64,000 nucleotides of DNA, taken from assembly GCF_021530565.1 (NCBI RefSeq), contig NZ_JAKGBI010000005.1:248001-312000 (forward strand), written 5' to 3'. Both the position numbers and the translations under genes were made by a program. The notes under the pieces are model-generated. The model saw only the letters and a list, made by a program, of their open reading frames with translations, ran no database searches and had not been told where the DNA came from. Source of the stretch: Pseudoalteromonas sp. SMS1 (lineage in GTDB: Bacteria; Pseudomonadota; Gammaproteobacteria; Enterobacterales; Alteromonadaceae). Shown here piece after piece: positions 9,562-18,975 of the stretch. Position 1 is the stretch's first letter. The number at the start of each line of letters is the position of its first letter.

Positions 9562-10571
9562 CTCGATAAGATCTTCACAGGCAGGCTCAAGATAACATTA
9601 TCTGAGTCTGCAAAGTGCCACATAACAGCAATATGCCCGACTGCGACTAAGACATATAACGCAGCAGAGACCAGTTGGCCGTAACGGTCAAGAGGCAGTA
9701 AATGAGTTTGATGGCGAGAGCGCCACTCTAATAAAATTTCGATACTGCCAATAAAGATGAAAAAAGCCAGTAGCATAAGCCCAAACGCATAACTCACCCA
9801 AAGACCCAAAGCAAGCCCTCCCAAACAAGCAAGTAAACCAACCCAAGATCGCATGGAAAAGCTAATGCTTTTTAATACATGCCCACCATCCAAAGGTAGA
9901 ATAGGTAATAAATTAAATAGATTTAATAGCGCACTGAGTACCGCCACCCCTGCGAAAATGTCTGCACCTGTTATGTAGTAGAGCACGACGCCAAGCACGG
10001 AGGTAAACAATCCGAAAGCTGGTCCCATTAAGGAAATAACGACATCTTGCCAGCGCGTGGTCATCTTATCTTCACTCATCGCCAGACCACCCACAAAGGG
10101 GATTAAATAAAATCCTTTTGTTTTAAGCCCAAAATATTTCATGGCCCTCACATGACCATATTCATGTACCACTAAGCATACCACCAGCATTAATGCGAAT
10201 TGCCAAGAAAATAACCATGCATAACCTGCCACTGAAGCGCCAATCAAAGCCGCCTTAACCACTTTTGCACTCTTAAACAGTTTAAAGCCGAGCGCCGCTA
10301 GTCCAAGCCAGTTACCCTTTTTTTGTTCATTGGTATCGGGTACTTCAACCCATTGCCATGGTGCGTTATCAATGGCTACCGCCAATATATTTGCTGGCAG
10401 TTGCTCGGTGTTCAATCGCAATTTACGGTGTCCAAGATCGACCACAAAGTGATGTACATCATGCTCATCTATCGGGACTGATTGCTGCTCTTTAAAAACT
10501 TGTACTACGTTGTGACGATTCACCATCACAGATATCATCATGCCTTCTATCGGCAACTCAATTCTGACCAT
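9558..10571 (-). CDS. M50-family (site-2-protease-like) membrane metalloprotease
   Basis: 337 residues. A cytoplasmic head of about 100 residues is followed by membrane segments with the zinc motif HEYGH (in CLVVHEYGHVRAMKYFGL) and the second metal motif LPLDGGHVLKSI, the HExxH plus LDG pair that defines site-2 proteases. These enzymes cut substrates within the membrane, often releasing regulators. The family context is the simpler non-RseP type, since no PDZ domain is visible. There is no obvious anti-sigma partner nearby. ATG at 10571 is used; the gene ends inside the transporter gene by four bases. Confidence 0.9.
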   Translation of the reverse strand: MVRIELPIEGMMISVMVNRHNVVQVFKEQQSVPIDEHDVHHFVVDLGHRKLRLNTEQLPANILAVAIDNAPWQWVEVPDTNEQKKGNWLGLAALGFKLFKSAKVVKAALIGASVAGYAWLFSWQFALMLVVCLVVHEYGHVRAMKYFGLKTKGFYLIPFVGGLAMSEDKMTTRWQDVVISLMGPAFGLFTSVLGVVLYYITGADIFAGVAVLSALLNLFNLLPILPLDGGHVLKSISFSMRSWVGLLACLGGLALGLWVSYAFGLMLLAFFIFIGSIEILLEWRSRHQTHLLPLDRYGQLVSAALYVLVAVGHIAVMWHFADSDNVILSLPVKILSS

Positions 10572-10745
10572 GACACTTACAATTTAGTGAAATTTTACCC
10601 ATTATCCTAAATTCAGGGTTGCGATTGAAGAGACAATGAGTGAATTATTGCCAACATGTACTACGCTTAGTGTGTCGCGCAAACAGAACCTCTTAAGACC
10701 ACTTTGAAATAAAAATGTGATAAGTCTGGAGGTAAGCAAAGCAAC

Positions 10746-10765
10746 TTGTTTGCGAATACAAACAA
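10746..10765. promoter_or_regulatory. Inverted repeat upstream of the REC-EAL gene
   Basis: TTGTTTG (10746-10752) and CAAACAA (10759-10765) form a perfect 7-bp inverted repeat with a 6-base centre, 42 bases before the start codon at 10808. It could be an operator or a leader hairpin. No known consensus is matched. Confidence 0.35.
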
Positions 10766-10807
10766 AGAACACTTTTACTGTGAAATTAGCCCTAGGGACA
10801 GGAAACT

Positions 10808-12016
10808 ATGAAAGATCGTAGCCGACGTATACTGGTCGTTGATGATTCACAAGCTATTTTAATCGTAATGCAGGCAATTTTGTCTGAGCTCGATGTTGAA
10901 CATGTCACCGTCGTTAATAGCGCAGTGAAAGCATTGGAAAAAATGCGCCAATCACCTCATCAATTCGACGCCATTTTTACCGACCTGAATATGCCAGAAA
11001 TGGATGGCATGGAGTTTATTCGTCATTTGGGTGAATTACGTTACCCTGGTGGCATCATCATCATTTCTGAAATGGAAAATCGGATTATTGATCTCGCGGC
11101 TAATTTAGCCCGACAACACAACACGCATTTGATTGGCAATATCGCAAAACCGGTCCAACTTATCGATGTCGAAAGAACATTGAAAAAACTCGATAGCTTT
11201 GTCGGTGTTGAGGATACTTACGAACAGCCAATTACCGAAGATCGTCTACTCGAAGCCATCAGCCATCATGAAATTACGCCTTTCTATCAGCCAAAGGTGC
11301 ACAGGGGAACAAAACAGATAAAAAGTATCGAGGTTCTAGCCAGAATTGTCTCGAAAGAAGAAGGGCAAGTTATGCTACCCAAGCGTTTTATCGGCGTCGC
11401 AGAAGATTTAGATCTGGTTAATTTGCTCACCTTCCAATTATTTGAAAAGGCAGCAAATGAATTTCAACGTATTCGCAATGAGCTAAATTACCCATTCAAA
11501 CTGGCCTTTAACCTCTCTCCAATTCAGTTAAACGATACAAGCTGTCCTGACAAACTGGCACTGATCTTAGAGCTTAATCGCTTAAAGCCGCAAGAAGTCA
11601 TCGTTGAGATCACAGAAAACCAACCCATCATTTCCAACCTGCAACTTGAAACTATTAACCGCCTGCGATTGCGTGGATTTGACCTCGCGTTAGATGATTT
11701 CGGCACGGGGTTCACTAATTTGCAGCAACTCAAAACCCTGCCATTTACTGAAATCAAAATTGACCGCTCTTTGATTACCTACATTGAGTCAGATCGTTTC
11801 TCACAGGTGCTCGTGGATAGCCTGATTGATATTGCTCAGAATGAGCAGCTGGATATTGTCGCTGAAGGCATTGAACGAATCGAAGAACTTCAGTATTTAG
11901 AACGCTATAAATTCAGTTTATTAATGCAAGGCTATTTGATAAGTAGGCCAAAAGCGCTAAACGAATTTATTCGCTGGATCCATTCTTGGCAAAGAATGAT
12001 AAATTCGAACCCTTAA
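10808..12016 (+). CDS. Response regulator with EAL domain (c-di-GMP phosphodiesterase)
   Basis: 402 residues. An N-terminal receiver domain (1-125) has acidic pocket VDD, phospho-acceptor D59 in FTDLNMPEMDG and Lys in NIAKPV. It is joined to a C-terminal EAL domain (150-395). The signature reads EVL at 175-177 instead of EAL, and the other key elements are present: LAFNLSP, VEITEN, LALDDFGTGFTNL, IKIDRSL and IVAEGIE. The catalytic Glu/Asp set looks complete, so it probably hydrolyses c-di-GMP. The layout resembles the VieA/RocR-like REC-EAL group but lacks a DNA-binding tail. The partner kinase is not adjacent. Confidence 0.92.
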   Translation: MKDRSRRILVVDDSQAILIVMQAILSELDVEHVTVVNSAVKALEKMRQSPHQFDAIFTDLNMPEMDGMEFIRHLGELRYPGGIIIISEMENRIIDLAANLARQHNTHLIGNIAKPVQLIDVERTLKKLDSFVGVEDTYEQPITEDRLLEAISHHEITPFYQPKVHRGTKQIKSIEVLARIVSKEEGQVMLPKRFIGVAEDLDLVNLLTFQLFEKAANEFQRIRNELNYPFKLAFNLSPIQLNDTSCPDKLALILELNRLKPQEVIVEITENQPIISNLQLETINRLRLRGFDLALDDFGTGFTNLQQLKTLPFTEIKIDRSLITYIESDRFSQVLVDSLIDIAQNEQLDIVAEGIERIEELQYLERYKFSLLMQGYLISRPKALNEFIRWIHSWQRMINSNP

Positions 12017-12026
12017 GAATATGACA

Positions 12027-12053
12027 TAAAAATGGACCCAACTCAGGGTCCAT
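12027..12053 (-). terminator. Intrinsic terminator of the CNNM-type gene
   Basis: ATGGACCC (12032-12039) pairs with GGGTCCAT (12046-12053). Read on the minus strand, the hairpin is followed by TTTTTA, which places it directly after the stop of the gene at 12066-13172. Confidence 0.75.
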
Positions 12054-12065
12054 TGCCCAAGCGAC

Positions 12066-13172
12066 TTACTGCCCCTTATCTTTAACTTGCAGCTTGCTAT
12101 CTGCAGCTCCCTCAGGCTCATTTTCTGTGACTATTAAGTGGCTATGATTATCAACACGCTGCTGCCACTTTTGTTTGGCCGCAGCCTGCATATCGCTGGT
12201 TTGCTCACGCTCATCAACAATGTCCATGCCCATCAATGATTCTAGTAAATCTTCTAATGTCACAATCCCTTGAATATCGCCGTATTCATCGATGACCAAT
12301 GCAATATGAATACGTTTTTCAAGTAGAGTTTGAAATAATGTCGGCGCAGCCAATGTTTCAGGCACTGTGTACAAGGGTTTCATCAGCTTGCTGATTTTAT
12401 AGTCTTCTCCCAAACGGTGGTAAGCGAGCATAATGTCATTTTTATGGACAAAGCCAACGATATCATCGCTATTTTGGTCAAACACCAAGACGCGCGAAAA
12501 TGACACTGAACCATGTTCAGCCAAGTAGTCATGCACGGTCATGTCTTTGTGTACTTTAAATAGTACAGTACGCGGCGTCATCAAGTTTTCTAGCTTGGCA
12601 TGTCTAAATTGCAATAAGCTACGAATTGTCGCCGACTCTTCTTCTTTCAAAGCCCCCGCTTGCGATCCCATCTCAGCCATTGCTTCAATTTCTTGGCGAA
12701 TATAAATCGATTCGTCGCCTTTTTTACCAATCAACTTGGTCAGTTGATCTGACATCCAAACAAACGGCTTTAATACCCTCACCAACCATACCAAGGCAAA
12801 ACTTACACTCGGTGTTAGGTTACGCCAATAGGTTGCACCTAACGTTTTAGGAATGATCTCAGACAAAACTAATACCAAGAGCGTCATCACAGCAGACGCA
12901 AGGCCCACAGCTGCATCCCCAAATACCACGGCAGCTTGTGCACCTACGCCAGCCGCACCCGCTGTGTGTGCGACCGTATTAAGTGTTAGAATCGCAGCAA
13001 GCGGTTTATCAATATTGTCTTTTAATTTTTGTACGCGCGACGCCAGCGTGGGGTTCTGTTGCTTCATCATTCCCACATGGCTGGGAGTGATACTTAACAG
13101 CACAGCCTCCATTACCGAACATATAAAAGAAATCGCAATAGCTAAAAACATGTAGCTAATTAACAAAAACAA
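12066..13172 (-). CDS. CNNM/CorC-type membrane protein with CBS pair
   Basis: 368 residues. The N-terminal DUF21/CNNM membrane domain (1-170, with LLSITPSHVGMM and ILTLNTVAHTAGAAGVGAQ) is followed by a linker and two CBS motifs (about 200-320: MTPRTVLFKV, then VIDEYGDIQGIVTLEDLLE). Relatives are annotated as hemolysin-like or magnesium/cobalt efflux proteins and act in the inner membrane. The usual C-terminal CorC_HlyC domain is missing and replaced by a short charged tail. The start is TTG at 13172, supported by GAGGAG six bases upstream; the next ATG is seven codons inside the first helix. Confidence 0.9.
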   Translation of the reverse strand: MFLLISYMFLAIAISFICSVMEAVLLSITPSHVGMMKQQNPTLASRVQKLKDNIDKPLAAILTLNTVAHTAGAAGVGAQAAVVFGDAAVGLASAVMTLLVLVLSEIIPKTLGATYWRNLTPSVSFALVWLVRVLKPFVWMSDQLTKLIGKKGDESIYIRQEIEAMAEMGSQAGALKEEESATIRSLLQFRHAKLENLMTPRTVLFKVHKDMTVHDYLAEHGSVSFSRVLVFDQNSDDIVGFVHKNDIMLAYHRLGEDYKISKLMKPLYTVPETLAAPTLFQTLLEKRIHIALVIDEYGDIQGIVTLEDLLESLMGMDIVDEREQTSDMQAAAKQKWQQRVDNHSHLIVTENEPEGAADSKLQVKDKGQ

Positions 13173-13298
13173 GGTCTACTCCTCACGTAATAACCGTTCA
13201 CTTATATCTTAGCTGTACAGCACTTAATCGCACAGCACCTATTAATTTTTATTAATATGTTATATTAACGCATATTTTACCTACAATAGGCGCACACT

Positions 13299-15752
13299 AT
13301 GAAATTTAAATCAGCGGTAACTTTACTATTTTCCGCAATGGCTACGCAACTGAGCGCAGCGCCGATCGATCCGGCAAACATCCAGTTTATAGGCCCAATT
13401 GGTCAAAATATCCAAACTAAGCCTCACCACACCGGTCACCAGTCGGCAATTGTGGGTAACCTCGTTGGCAAACTCAGTCGCGATACCAAGTCGCTTGACG
13501 TGTTTGGACAAAACATCACATGGCAATCTTTAGCGGATGTTAATGCATTAACCATGGGCGGTTTGCAAGCACTCAAGATAGAGTTCTCTGCTGCGCGGTT
13601 TGTACAAGGCACCTTAAAACTAAATGGTATAGAGAAAGCTCACGTATTCTTAAATGGTCAGCCACTTGAGGGCAGCTCAGACTATAAACTCAATGCAGTT
13701 ACAGGCGACCATCAATTGCTGATCGTTGCCGAACAAGTCAGTGATTGGAAAAAAGTCGCGGTAGCGTTCAATGGTAAAGAAGCGCATGACATTTTGGCAT
13801 TCAATAACAAAGAAACCAAAGCGCTTTCAGCAAAACAATTATTTGACGCACCGACTATCAGCGCGCTCTCAGTATCGCCTGACGCAAACTACTATGTAGC
13901 AACCACCCAACACTATCAAGATAATCAAGGCAACAAAGCGCTAAGAGACACCACCATCCACAATGAAGATGGGGAGATTGTTTATCGCTTACCCGGTGTG
14001 AATGCCAATGCTGTACAGTGGCGCCAAGATGCAAAACAACTTGTGTTTGTGCAAAATAAGCAACTTAAAACCCTAGACATAAAAACCCTACAAGAAACCG
14101 TTGTCGCAGAAGAGCTTGCTGGTGCCAGTGGCTTTAAATACTTTGACGATAACAGCTTAATCTTTACGTGGACGAAACAAGCGCCTAAAGGCGATAAGAT
14201 TGTCAAGCATCTTAAAGGCCTTGAAGATCGCTGGTCATACGCACGTAACAAAAGCCAGATATTTTTAATCGATATTAGCACTGGCCTTATTCAAGCTGTC
14301 ACAGAGCATGATTTAAGCCACAGCCTAGAAGATTTTGATGGCGGCAACGGACGCATTCTAACGACGCGCTATCCTCAGAACTACGCAGCGCCTCATCATG
14401 GCGTCACAGAACTCGTTGAATTTGATATCAAGCGCAACAGCCAGAAAGTGATTGGTCAATACGGTACATTTAATGATGCGCGCTACGGCAACGATGGTAT
14501 TTATATCTCTGCAGGGGCTGAATTTAATAATGGTGCAGGTCGTGTCATTGCTGAAGGCACGCTGGCAAACAACTACGATACACAGCTTTATTGGGTCAAT
14601 AATGAGGGTGCCCAAGTTAAAGCCCTAAGTAAACAATTTGACCCATCAATTGATTCATTCAAAGTACTAAAGAACGGAGATTTAGTGCTAAAAGTGACTG
14701 ATGAAGATCGCAAAAAACTGTACTTCTATGACGAAAGTAAGCGCAAGTTTAAAGCGCTCAATACCAAACTTGATGTCGTAGATAGATATAGCATTGCAGA
14801 CAAGCGCAGTCCGATTGTATTTGCTACCGGTACTACCGCGTCGGCACCACAAAAATTGATTCAGCTAAACGTTAAAAACAATCGTGCTAAAACATTGTGG
14901 GACTCACAACCTATTGCATATAAAAATGCTGAAATTGCCAGTTTGGAAGAGTTTAACTTTACCAATTCAGCAGGCACCGAGATCAAAGGCCGAGTCTATA
15001 TTCCGCACGGCTTAGACAAATCAAAACAACACCCTGCACTCATCTATTACTATGGCGGTACCTCCCCTGTATCACGCGGCTTTACTGGCCGATACCCATT
15101 TAATTTCTGGGCGACCAATGGGTATGTTGTCTATGTATTACAACCATCTGGTGCGACGGGTTTTGGTCAGGCGTTTTCTGCAAAACACGTTAATGATTGG
15201 GGAAATCGCGCTGCAGACGATATTATCGAAGGGACCAAAGCCTTTTTAGATTCATATCAGTTTGTTGATAAAAATCGATTAGGCAACTTAGGTGCATCTT
15301 ACGGTGGTTTCATGACCATGACTTTAGCCACAAAAACAGATATGTTCAGTGCATCTATTTCACATGCCGGGATCTCAAACTTAACGTCTTATTGGGGCCA
15401 TGGCTGGTGGGGTTACCTGTATTCATCGGAAGCATCTAAAAATAGCTACCCATGGAACAATACGAAACTGTACAGTGCGCAAAGCCCTGTATTCAACGCT
15501 GACAAAGTTAAAACGCCGCTTTTACTCATTCATGGTGACGCCGATACCAACGTCCCTGTTGGGGAAAGCCACATCATGTACACCGCGTTAAAATTATTAA
15601 ATCAAGACGTGGAAATGATTGAGTATAAAGGCGCTGATCACCAAATTTTTGCGCGTGATCGTCGATTCCAGTGGTGGGACACAATGCTGGCTTATTTCGA
15701 TAAACACCTCAAAGATGAGCCACAGTGGTGGCAACATATGTACGGTAAATAA
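13299..15752 (+). CDS. Secreted S9 prolyl oligopeptidase-family peptidase
   Basis: 817 residues. A Sec signal peptide (MKFKSAVTLLFSAMATQLSA) is cleaved after about residue 20, so the enzyme is periplasmic or secreted. A beta-sandwich-like stretch (20-170) and a seven-bladed-propeller region (180-540, repeated SPDANYY-type strands) lead to the alpha/beta-hydrolase domain. Catalytic residues are visible: Ser667 in GASYGGF, Asp749 in HGDADTNVP and His781 in GADHQIF. The family (DPP4/acylaminoacyl peptidase) cleaves short peptides, often after Pro or Ala. Fits a protein-degrading marine lifestyle. Its own strong terminator follows. No start ambiguity. Confidence 0.93.
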   Translation: MKFKSAVTLLFSAMATQLSAAPIDPANIQFIGPIGQNIQTKPHHTGHQSAIVGNLVGKLSRDTKSLDVFGQNITWQSLADVNALTMGGLQALKIEFSAARFVQGTLKLNGIEKAHVFLNGQPLEGSSDYKLNAVTGDHQLLIVAEQVSDWKKVAVAFNGKEAHDILAFNNKETKALSAKQLFDAPTISALSVSPDANYYVATTQHYQDNQGNKALRDTTIHNEDGEIVYRLPGVNANAVQWRQDAKQLVFVQNKQLKTLDIKTLQETVVAEELAGASGFKYFDDNSLIFTWTKQAPKGDKIVKHLKGLEDRWSYARNKSQIFLIDISTGLIQAVTEHDLSHSLEDFDGGNGRILTTRYPQNYAAPHHGVTELVEFDIKRNSQKVIGQYGTFNDARYGNDGIYISAGAEFNNGAGRVIAEGTLANNYDTQLYWVNNEGAQVKALSKQFDPSIDSFKVLKNGDLVLKVTDEDRKKLYFYDESKRKFKALNTKLDVVDRYSIADKRSPIVFATGTTASAPQKLIQLNVKNNRAKTLWDSQPIAYKNAEIASLEEFNFTNSAGTEIKGRVYIPHGLDKSKQHPALIYYYGGTSPVSRGFTGRYPFNFWATNGYVVYVLQPSGATGFGQAFSAKHVNDWGNRAADDIIEGTKAFLDSYQFVDKNRLGNLGASYGGFMTMTLATKTDMFSASISHAGISNLTSYWGHGWWGYLYSSEASKNSYPWNNTKLYSAQSPVFNADKVKTPLLLIHGDADTNVPVGESHIMYTALKLLNQDVEMIEYKGADHQIFARDRRFQWWDTMLAYFDKHLKDEPQWWQHMYGK

Positions 15753-15758
15753 GAAATG

Positions 15759-15788
15759 ATAGCAGCACTAAAGTGCTGCTATTTTTTT
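15759..15788 (+). terminator. Intrinsic terminator after the S9 peptidase
   Basis: ATAGCAGCACT (15759-15769) pairs with AGTGCTGCTAT (15772-15782) around a two-base loop and is followed by a run of T. It starts seven bases after the stop codon. Confidence 0.9.
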
Positions 15789-15911
15789 ATGTACAAATAA
15801 TAAATAGCTAAAACTATTTCATTATTTTTAAAAAGTGGTTATTAACCACACAATTTACTATCAATTTTCATTAGAGTTTTTATATAAAAATAGATAACTT
15901 ATGGTTCTCAG

Positions 15912-15925
15912 CCGAGAATTCTCGG
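15912..15925. promoter_or_regulatory. Perfect palindrome upstream of the OmpR-type regulator
   Basis: CCGAGAATTCTCGG is a perfect 14-base palindrome, 40 bases before the start of the response regulator and in the likely promoter region. A candidate operator, perhaps for autoregulation or another dimeric regulator. OmpR-type proteins usually prefer direct repeats, so the binding protein is open. Confidence 0.45.
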
Positions 15926-15965
15926 TGCTAAGATATAGATTAATTATTGAAAAAGTTTCGAAACC

Positions 15966-16670
15966 ATGAGCATAAACGTATTATTAGTCGAGGACGACGA
16001 GTTATTGGCTAAAAGAGTCGAAAGCCATTTTGCACAAACGGAATTCCACATCACCGTAGATAATACCGGTGCTCGCACACTTGAGCAGGTTCAGGAGCAA
16101 GCACAAACCGGTAATCCTTTTGTGATGGCTATCATCGATATCGTGTTACCCGCGACTGACGGTTTGCAGCTTGCAAAAGAGCTCAACACATTGACCGACC
16201 TTGGCGTGATAATGCTGTCTAGTCGTGACTCTCAGGCAGACAGAATTGCAGGCTTGGCACAAGGTGCTGACGACTATGTGTGTAAACCCGTGGATCTGCT
16301 AGAGCTGGAGTTGCGTATGCGTGCGCTGTATAAGCGACTCGCAGGTTCTAAAGAAGAGGATGAATCTGAAGAGTTCATCGAATATGCCGACTTTAAGTTG
16401 CATCCAGACAATCGTACACTGATCAACCCAAATGGCGACGAAGCACGCCTAACAGAGGCTGAGCACAAAGTACTCATTTGTTTAATTGCGAACGCAGGCA
16501 AAGCAACTTCACGTGCTAAAATATCCGAAGATATTGGACAGCCAGACTGGAGTCCGAGTGATCGCACCGTCGATGTACTCATTGGTCGATTACGTAAAAA
16601 ACTCGGTGATGAAAAAGATCAAAAGCGCATCGTCACTGTGCGTGGTAAAGGCTATATGCTGTCGACCTAA
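15966..16670 (+). CDS. Orphan OmpR/PhoB-family response regulator
   Basis: 234 residues. The receiver domain (1-125) has the acidic pair in VEDDELLA, phospho-acceptor Asp in IIDIVLPATDG, conserved Ser/Thr in LSSRD and Lys in VCKPVD. A winged-helix DNA-binding domain (140-233) carries LTEAEHKVLICL, the recognition helix region DRTVDVLIGRLRKKLG and the wing TVRGKGYML. It should bind DNA as a phosphorylation-dependent transcription factor. No histidine kinase gene adjoins it, so the partner and targets are unknown. It ends one base before the convergent comM gene. Confidence 0.93.
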   Translation: MSINVLLVEDDELLAKRVESHFAQTEFHITVDNTGARTLEQVQEQAQTGNPFVMAIIDIVLPATDGLQLAKELNTLTDLGVIMLSSRDSQADRIAGLAQGADDYVCKPVDLLELELRMRALYKRLAGSKEEDESEEFIEYADFKLHPDNRTLINPNGDEARLTEAEHKVLICLIANAGKATSRAKISEDIGQPDWSPSDRTVDVLIGRLRKKLGDEKDQKRIVTVRGKGYMLST

Positions 16671-16671
16671 T

Positions 16672-18183
16672 TCAAGTGGTAAGCTGAGCGAGTAGGCGTT
16701 CAAAAGCGCGGTAGCTCAGCGCCTCCTTCAAGTCGCTCAACGTAATCTCCTCTTTCTGTGATAAGTCAGCAATCGTTCTGGAGACCTTTATCACACGATG
16801 GTACGAACGCGGTGAAAGATGCAGTTTTTCAGTTGCTTTCGCTAAAAACGCTGCCACGGGCTCAGACAATTGGCAATACCTATCAATCTCTTTGCTTGAT
16901 AATTGCGCATTCACCTTCCCTTGTCTTTGTAGCGCCTGACTACGCGCTTGTTCGACTCTCTGTCGAATCTCATCACTGCTTTCCTCCTGCACAGTGGATT
17001 GCAGCTCAGTGGTACTGAGTCTGGGCAACTCAATTTGCAGATCAATACGATCGATAAAAGGGCCTGATACTTTACCAAGGTATTTAAGCACTTGCTCAGG
17101 CGTTGCGCGTTTATCCGTATGGCTACCGGTCGGACTCGGGTTCAATGCTGCTATCAACTGGAAGCGAGCAGGAAAATCGACTTGTTGTGCTGCACGGGAA
17201 ATACTCACCATACCAGTCTCCATAGGCTCTCGCAAAGAGTCTAAAACCTTACGTTCATACTCGGGCAGCTCATCTAAAAATAAGATGCCATTATGTGCCA
17301 ACGAAATTTCACCAGGCTTTGGATTTGACGATCCCCCTACCAGCGCCACAGCTGAACAAGTGTGATGAGGTGCCCGAAAAGGCCTTTGCCGCCAATTGTT
17401 AGGGTTAATCTCTTTGCCAATAATAGAATATACTGAGGCCGTCTCTAATGCTTGTTGTAGCTCCATCGCCGGCATAATGGTTGGCATGCGCTGTGCGAGC
17501 ATCGACTTACCGGTGCCTGGCGGGCCCAAAAAAAGTACATTGTGTCCCCCTGTCGCGGCAATCTCTAGCACACGCTTCGCCGCTCCTTGCCCTTTAACCT
17601 CGCTCATATCCATGTTAATGGCCAATGCCACATCGACTGGCTGGGGATCAGTTTTATCCCATGCCAATGCCTGCTGTCCGCATAAATCAGCCCATACTTC
17701 TCGTAAGCAAGTAACAACCTTACGACGACTATTAGAAACCAGCCGAGCCATCATTTCATTGGGTTGGGGAATAAAGCAATTATGATGTGCTTTGGTGGCG
17801 GCGATTAATGCAGGCACCAAAGCTGTGATTTCTCTGACTTCTCCGTTAAGCGCTAACTCACCATAGAATTCGTATTGCTGAATGTCTGTGTGTTGAATTT
17901 GACCAGAGGCAACCAATATGCCAATCGCAATGGCGAGATCATATCGCCCTCCTTGTTTTGGCAAATCAGCAGGGGCTAAGTTAACGGTAATACGCTGGTC
18001 TGGGAATAAAAAGTGACTATTGCTGAGCGCACAACGTACGCGCTCCTTGGATTCTTTTACAGAGGTTTCAGGCAAGCCAACAATATTAAAGGCGGGCAAT
18101 CCATTGCTTAGATGCACCTCAACGGTTACAAGTGGTGCATCAATACCAACTTGCGCGCGTGTATACGTTTTCGCTAACGACAT
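16672..18183 (-). CDS. comM: ComM/YifB family AAA+ helicase-like ATPase
   Basis: 503 residues with start at 18183 (MSLAKTYTRAQVG), the usual N-terminus of the family. An upstream in-frame TTG would only add nine residues. The N-terminal Lon-like substrate domain (GLPAFNIVGLPE) is followed by a Mg-chelatase-type AAA+ module with Walker A GPPGTGKSML, Walker B FLDELPEY and a C-terminal lid (HLSPRSYHRVIKVSRTIADL). ComM promotes branch migration during natural transformation in Vibrio and Acinetobacter; whether this organism is competent is not shown. Convergent with the regulator gene, one-base gap. Confidence 0.95.
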   Translation of the reverse strand: MSLAKTYTRAQVGIDAPLVTVEVHLSNGLPAFNIVGLPETSVKESKERVRCALSNSHFLFPDQRITVNLAPADLPKQGGRYDLAIAIGILVASGQIQHTDIQQYEFYGELALNGEVREITALVPALIAATKAHHNCFIPQPNEMMARLVSNSRRKVVTCLREVWADLCGQQALAWDKTDPQPVDVALAINMDMSEVKGQGAAKRVLEIAATGGHNVLFLGPPGTGKSMLAQRMPTIMPAMELQQALETASVYSIIGKEINPNNWRQRPFRAPHHTCSAVALVGGSSNPKPGEISLAHNGILFLDELPEYERKVLDSLREPMETGMVSISRAAQQVDFPARFQLIAALNPSPTGSHTDKRATPEQVLKYLGKVSGPFIDRIDLQIELPRLSTTELQSTVQEESSDEIRQRVEQARSQALQRQGKVNAQLSSKEIDRYCQLSEPVAAFLAKATEKLHLSPRSYHRVIKVSRTIADLSQKEEITLSDLKEALSYRAFERLLAQLTT

Positions 18184-18280
18184 TCCTTGTCTCTTTTCAG
18201 TTTTGGGCAATTTTAACGTGTTTGCCGTACATGGATTACATTCGAGTTAGTAGCGACAAATCATCACCGCCATAGGGCGG

Positions 18281-18895
18281 TTAATCATTGTATTTGAATA
18301 CATGCAGCACCAGACGCCATCGTATGGCCGCTAACCGAAACATCAGAATACTCATCATGGCGCTCAACATGGTCACTTCCAAGGATAATCCGAGATGAGT
18401 TAACTGCGTATATACCAATCCACCAACAATACAGGTGATGGCATACAGTTCGCCTTTAAGGAGTATCGGTATTTCATCTGCCAAAACATCTCTTATTACA
18501 CCTCCAAAACAACCCGTTAGCACACCCATAATAATAACGGTGGTATCTGGCATGCCAATACTCATCGCTTTTTGCATGCCCATCACAGCAAAAAATGCCA
18601 AACCAAATGCATCTGCCGTTAATAACACTTGCATCGGAACTGTTTTTTGCCGATTGAGCCACCAAATACTCATTGCAACCGCAGCAAATATTGCAAAAAA
18701 GTAGCTGCTATCATGTAGCCAAAATACAGGCGTGTCTAAAATAACATCACGAATAGTTCCCCCGCCAATACCTGTGACCGTCGCAAGTACCACAACCCCA
18801 AACCCATCCATGTGCTTTTGGTGTGCGAGCAATGTGCCAGAAATGGCAAAAACCATTACACCAAGCAAATCAAACCAATGGTAAAGTTCTGTCAT
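18281..18895 (-). CDS. TRIC-type/UPF0126 membrane protein (YicG-like)
   Basis: 204 residues. Two repeats of three hydrophobic helices carry the family motif GxGGGTIRDVIL (TGIGGGTIRDVILD in the first repeat, TGCFGGVIRDVLAD in the second). This is the UPF0126/bacterial TRIC cation-channel family. Structures show trimeric potassium-permeable channels, while YicG-like members have also been linked to glycine transport; the function here is not decided. Length typical. Stands alone upstream of comM with 97 bases between. Confidence 0.9.
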   Translation of the reverse strand: MTELYHWFDLLGVMVFAISGTLLAHQKHMDGFGVVVLATVTGIGGGTIRDVILDTPVFWLHDSSYFFAIFAAVAMSIWWLNRQKTVPMQVLLTADAFGLAFFAVMGMQKAMSIGMPDTTVIIMGVLTGCFGGVIRDVLADEIPILLKGELYAITCIVGGLVYTQLTHLGLSLEVTMLSAMMSILMFRLAAIRWRLVLHVFKYND

Positions 18896-18975
18896 AGAGA
18901 TAACTCAACATTCGTAAAAAATAGATGTTAGCTGACTTTCCCTGCTCTCACCAAGCTTAATTCATTGTTTTATTG

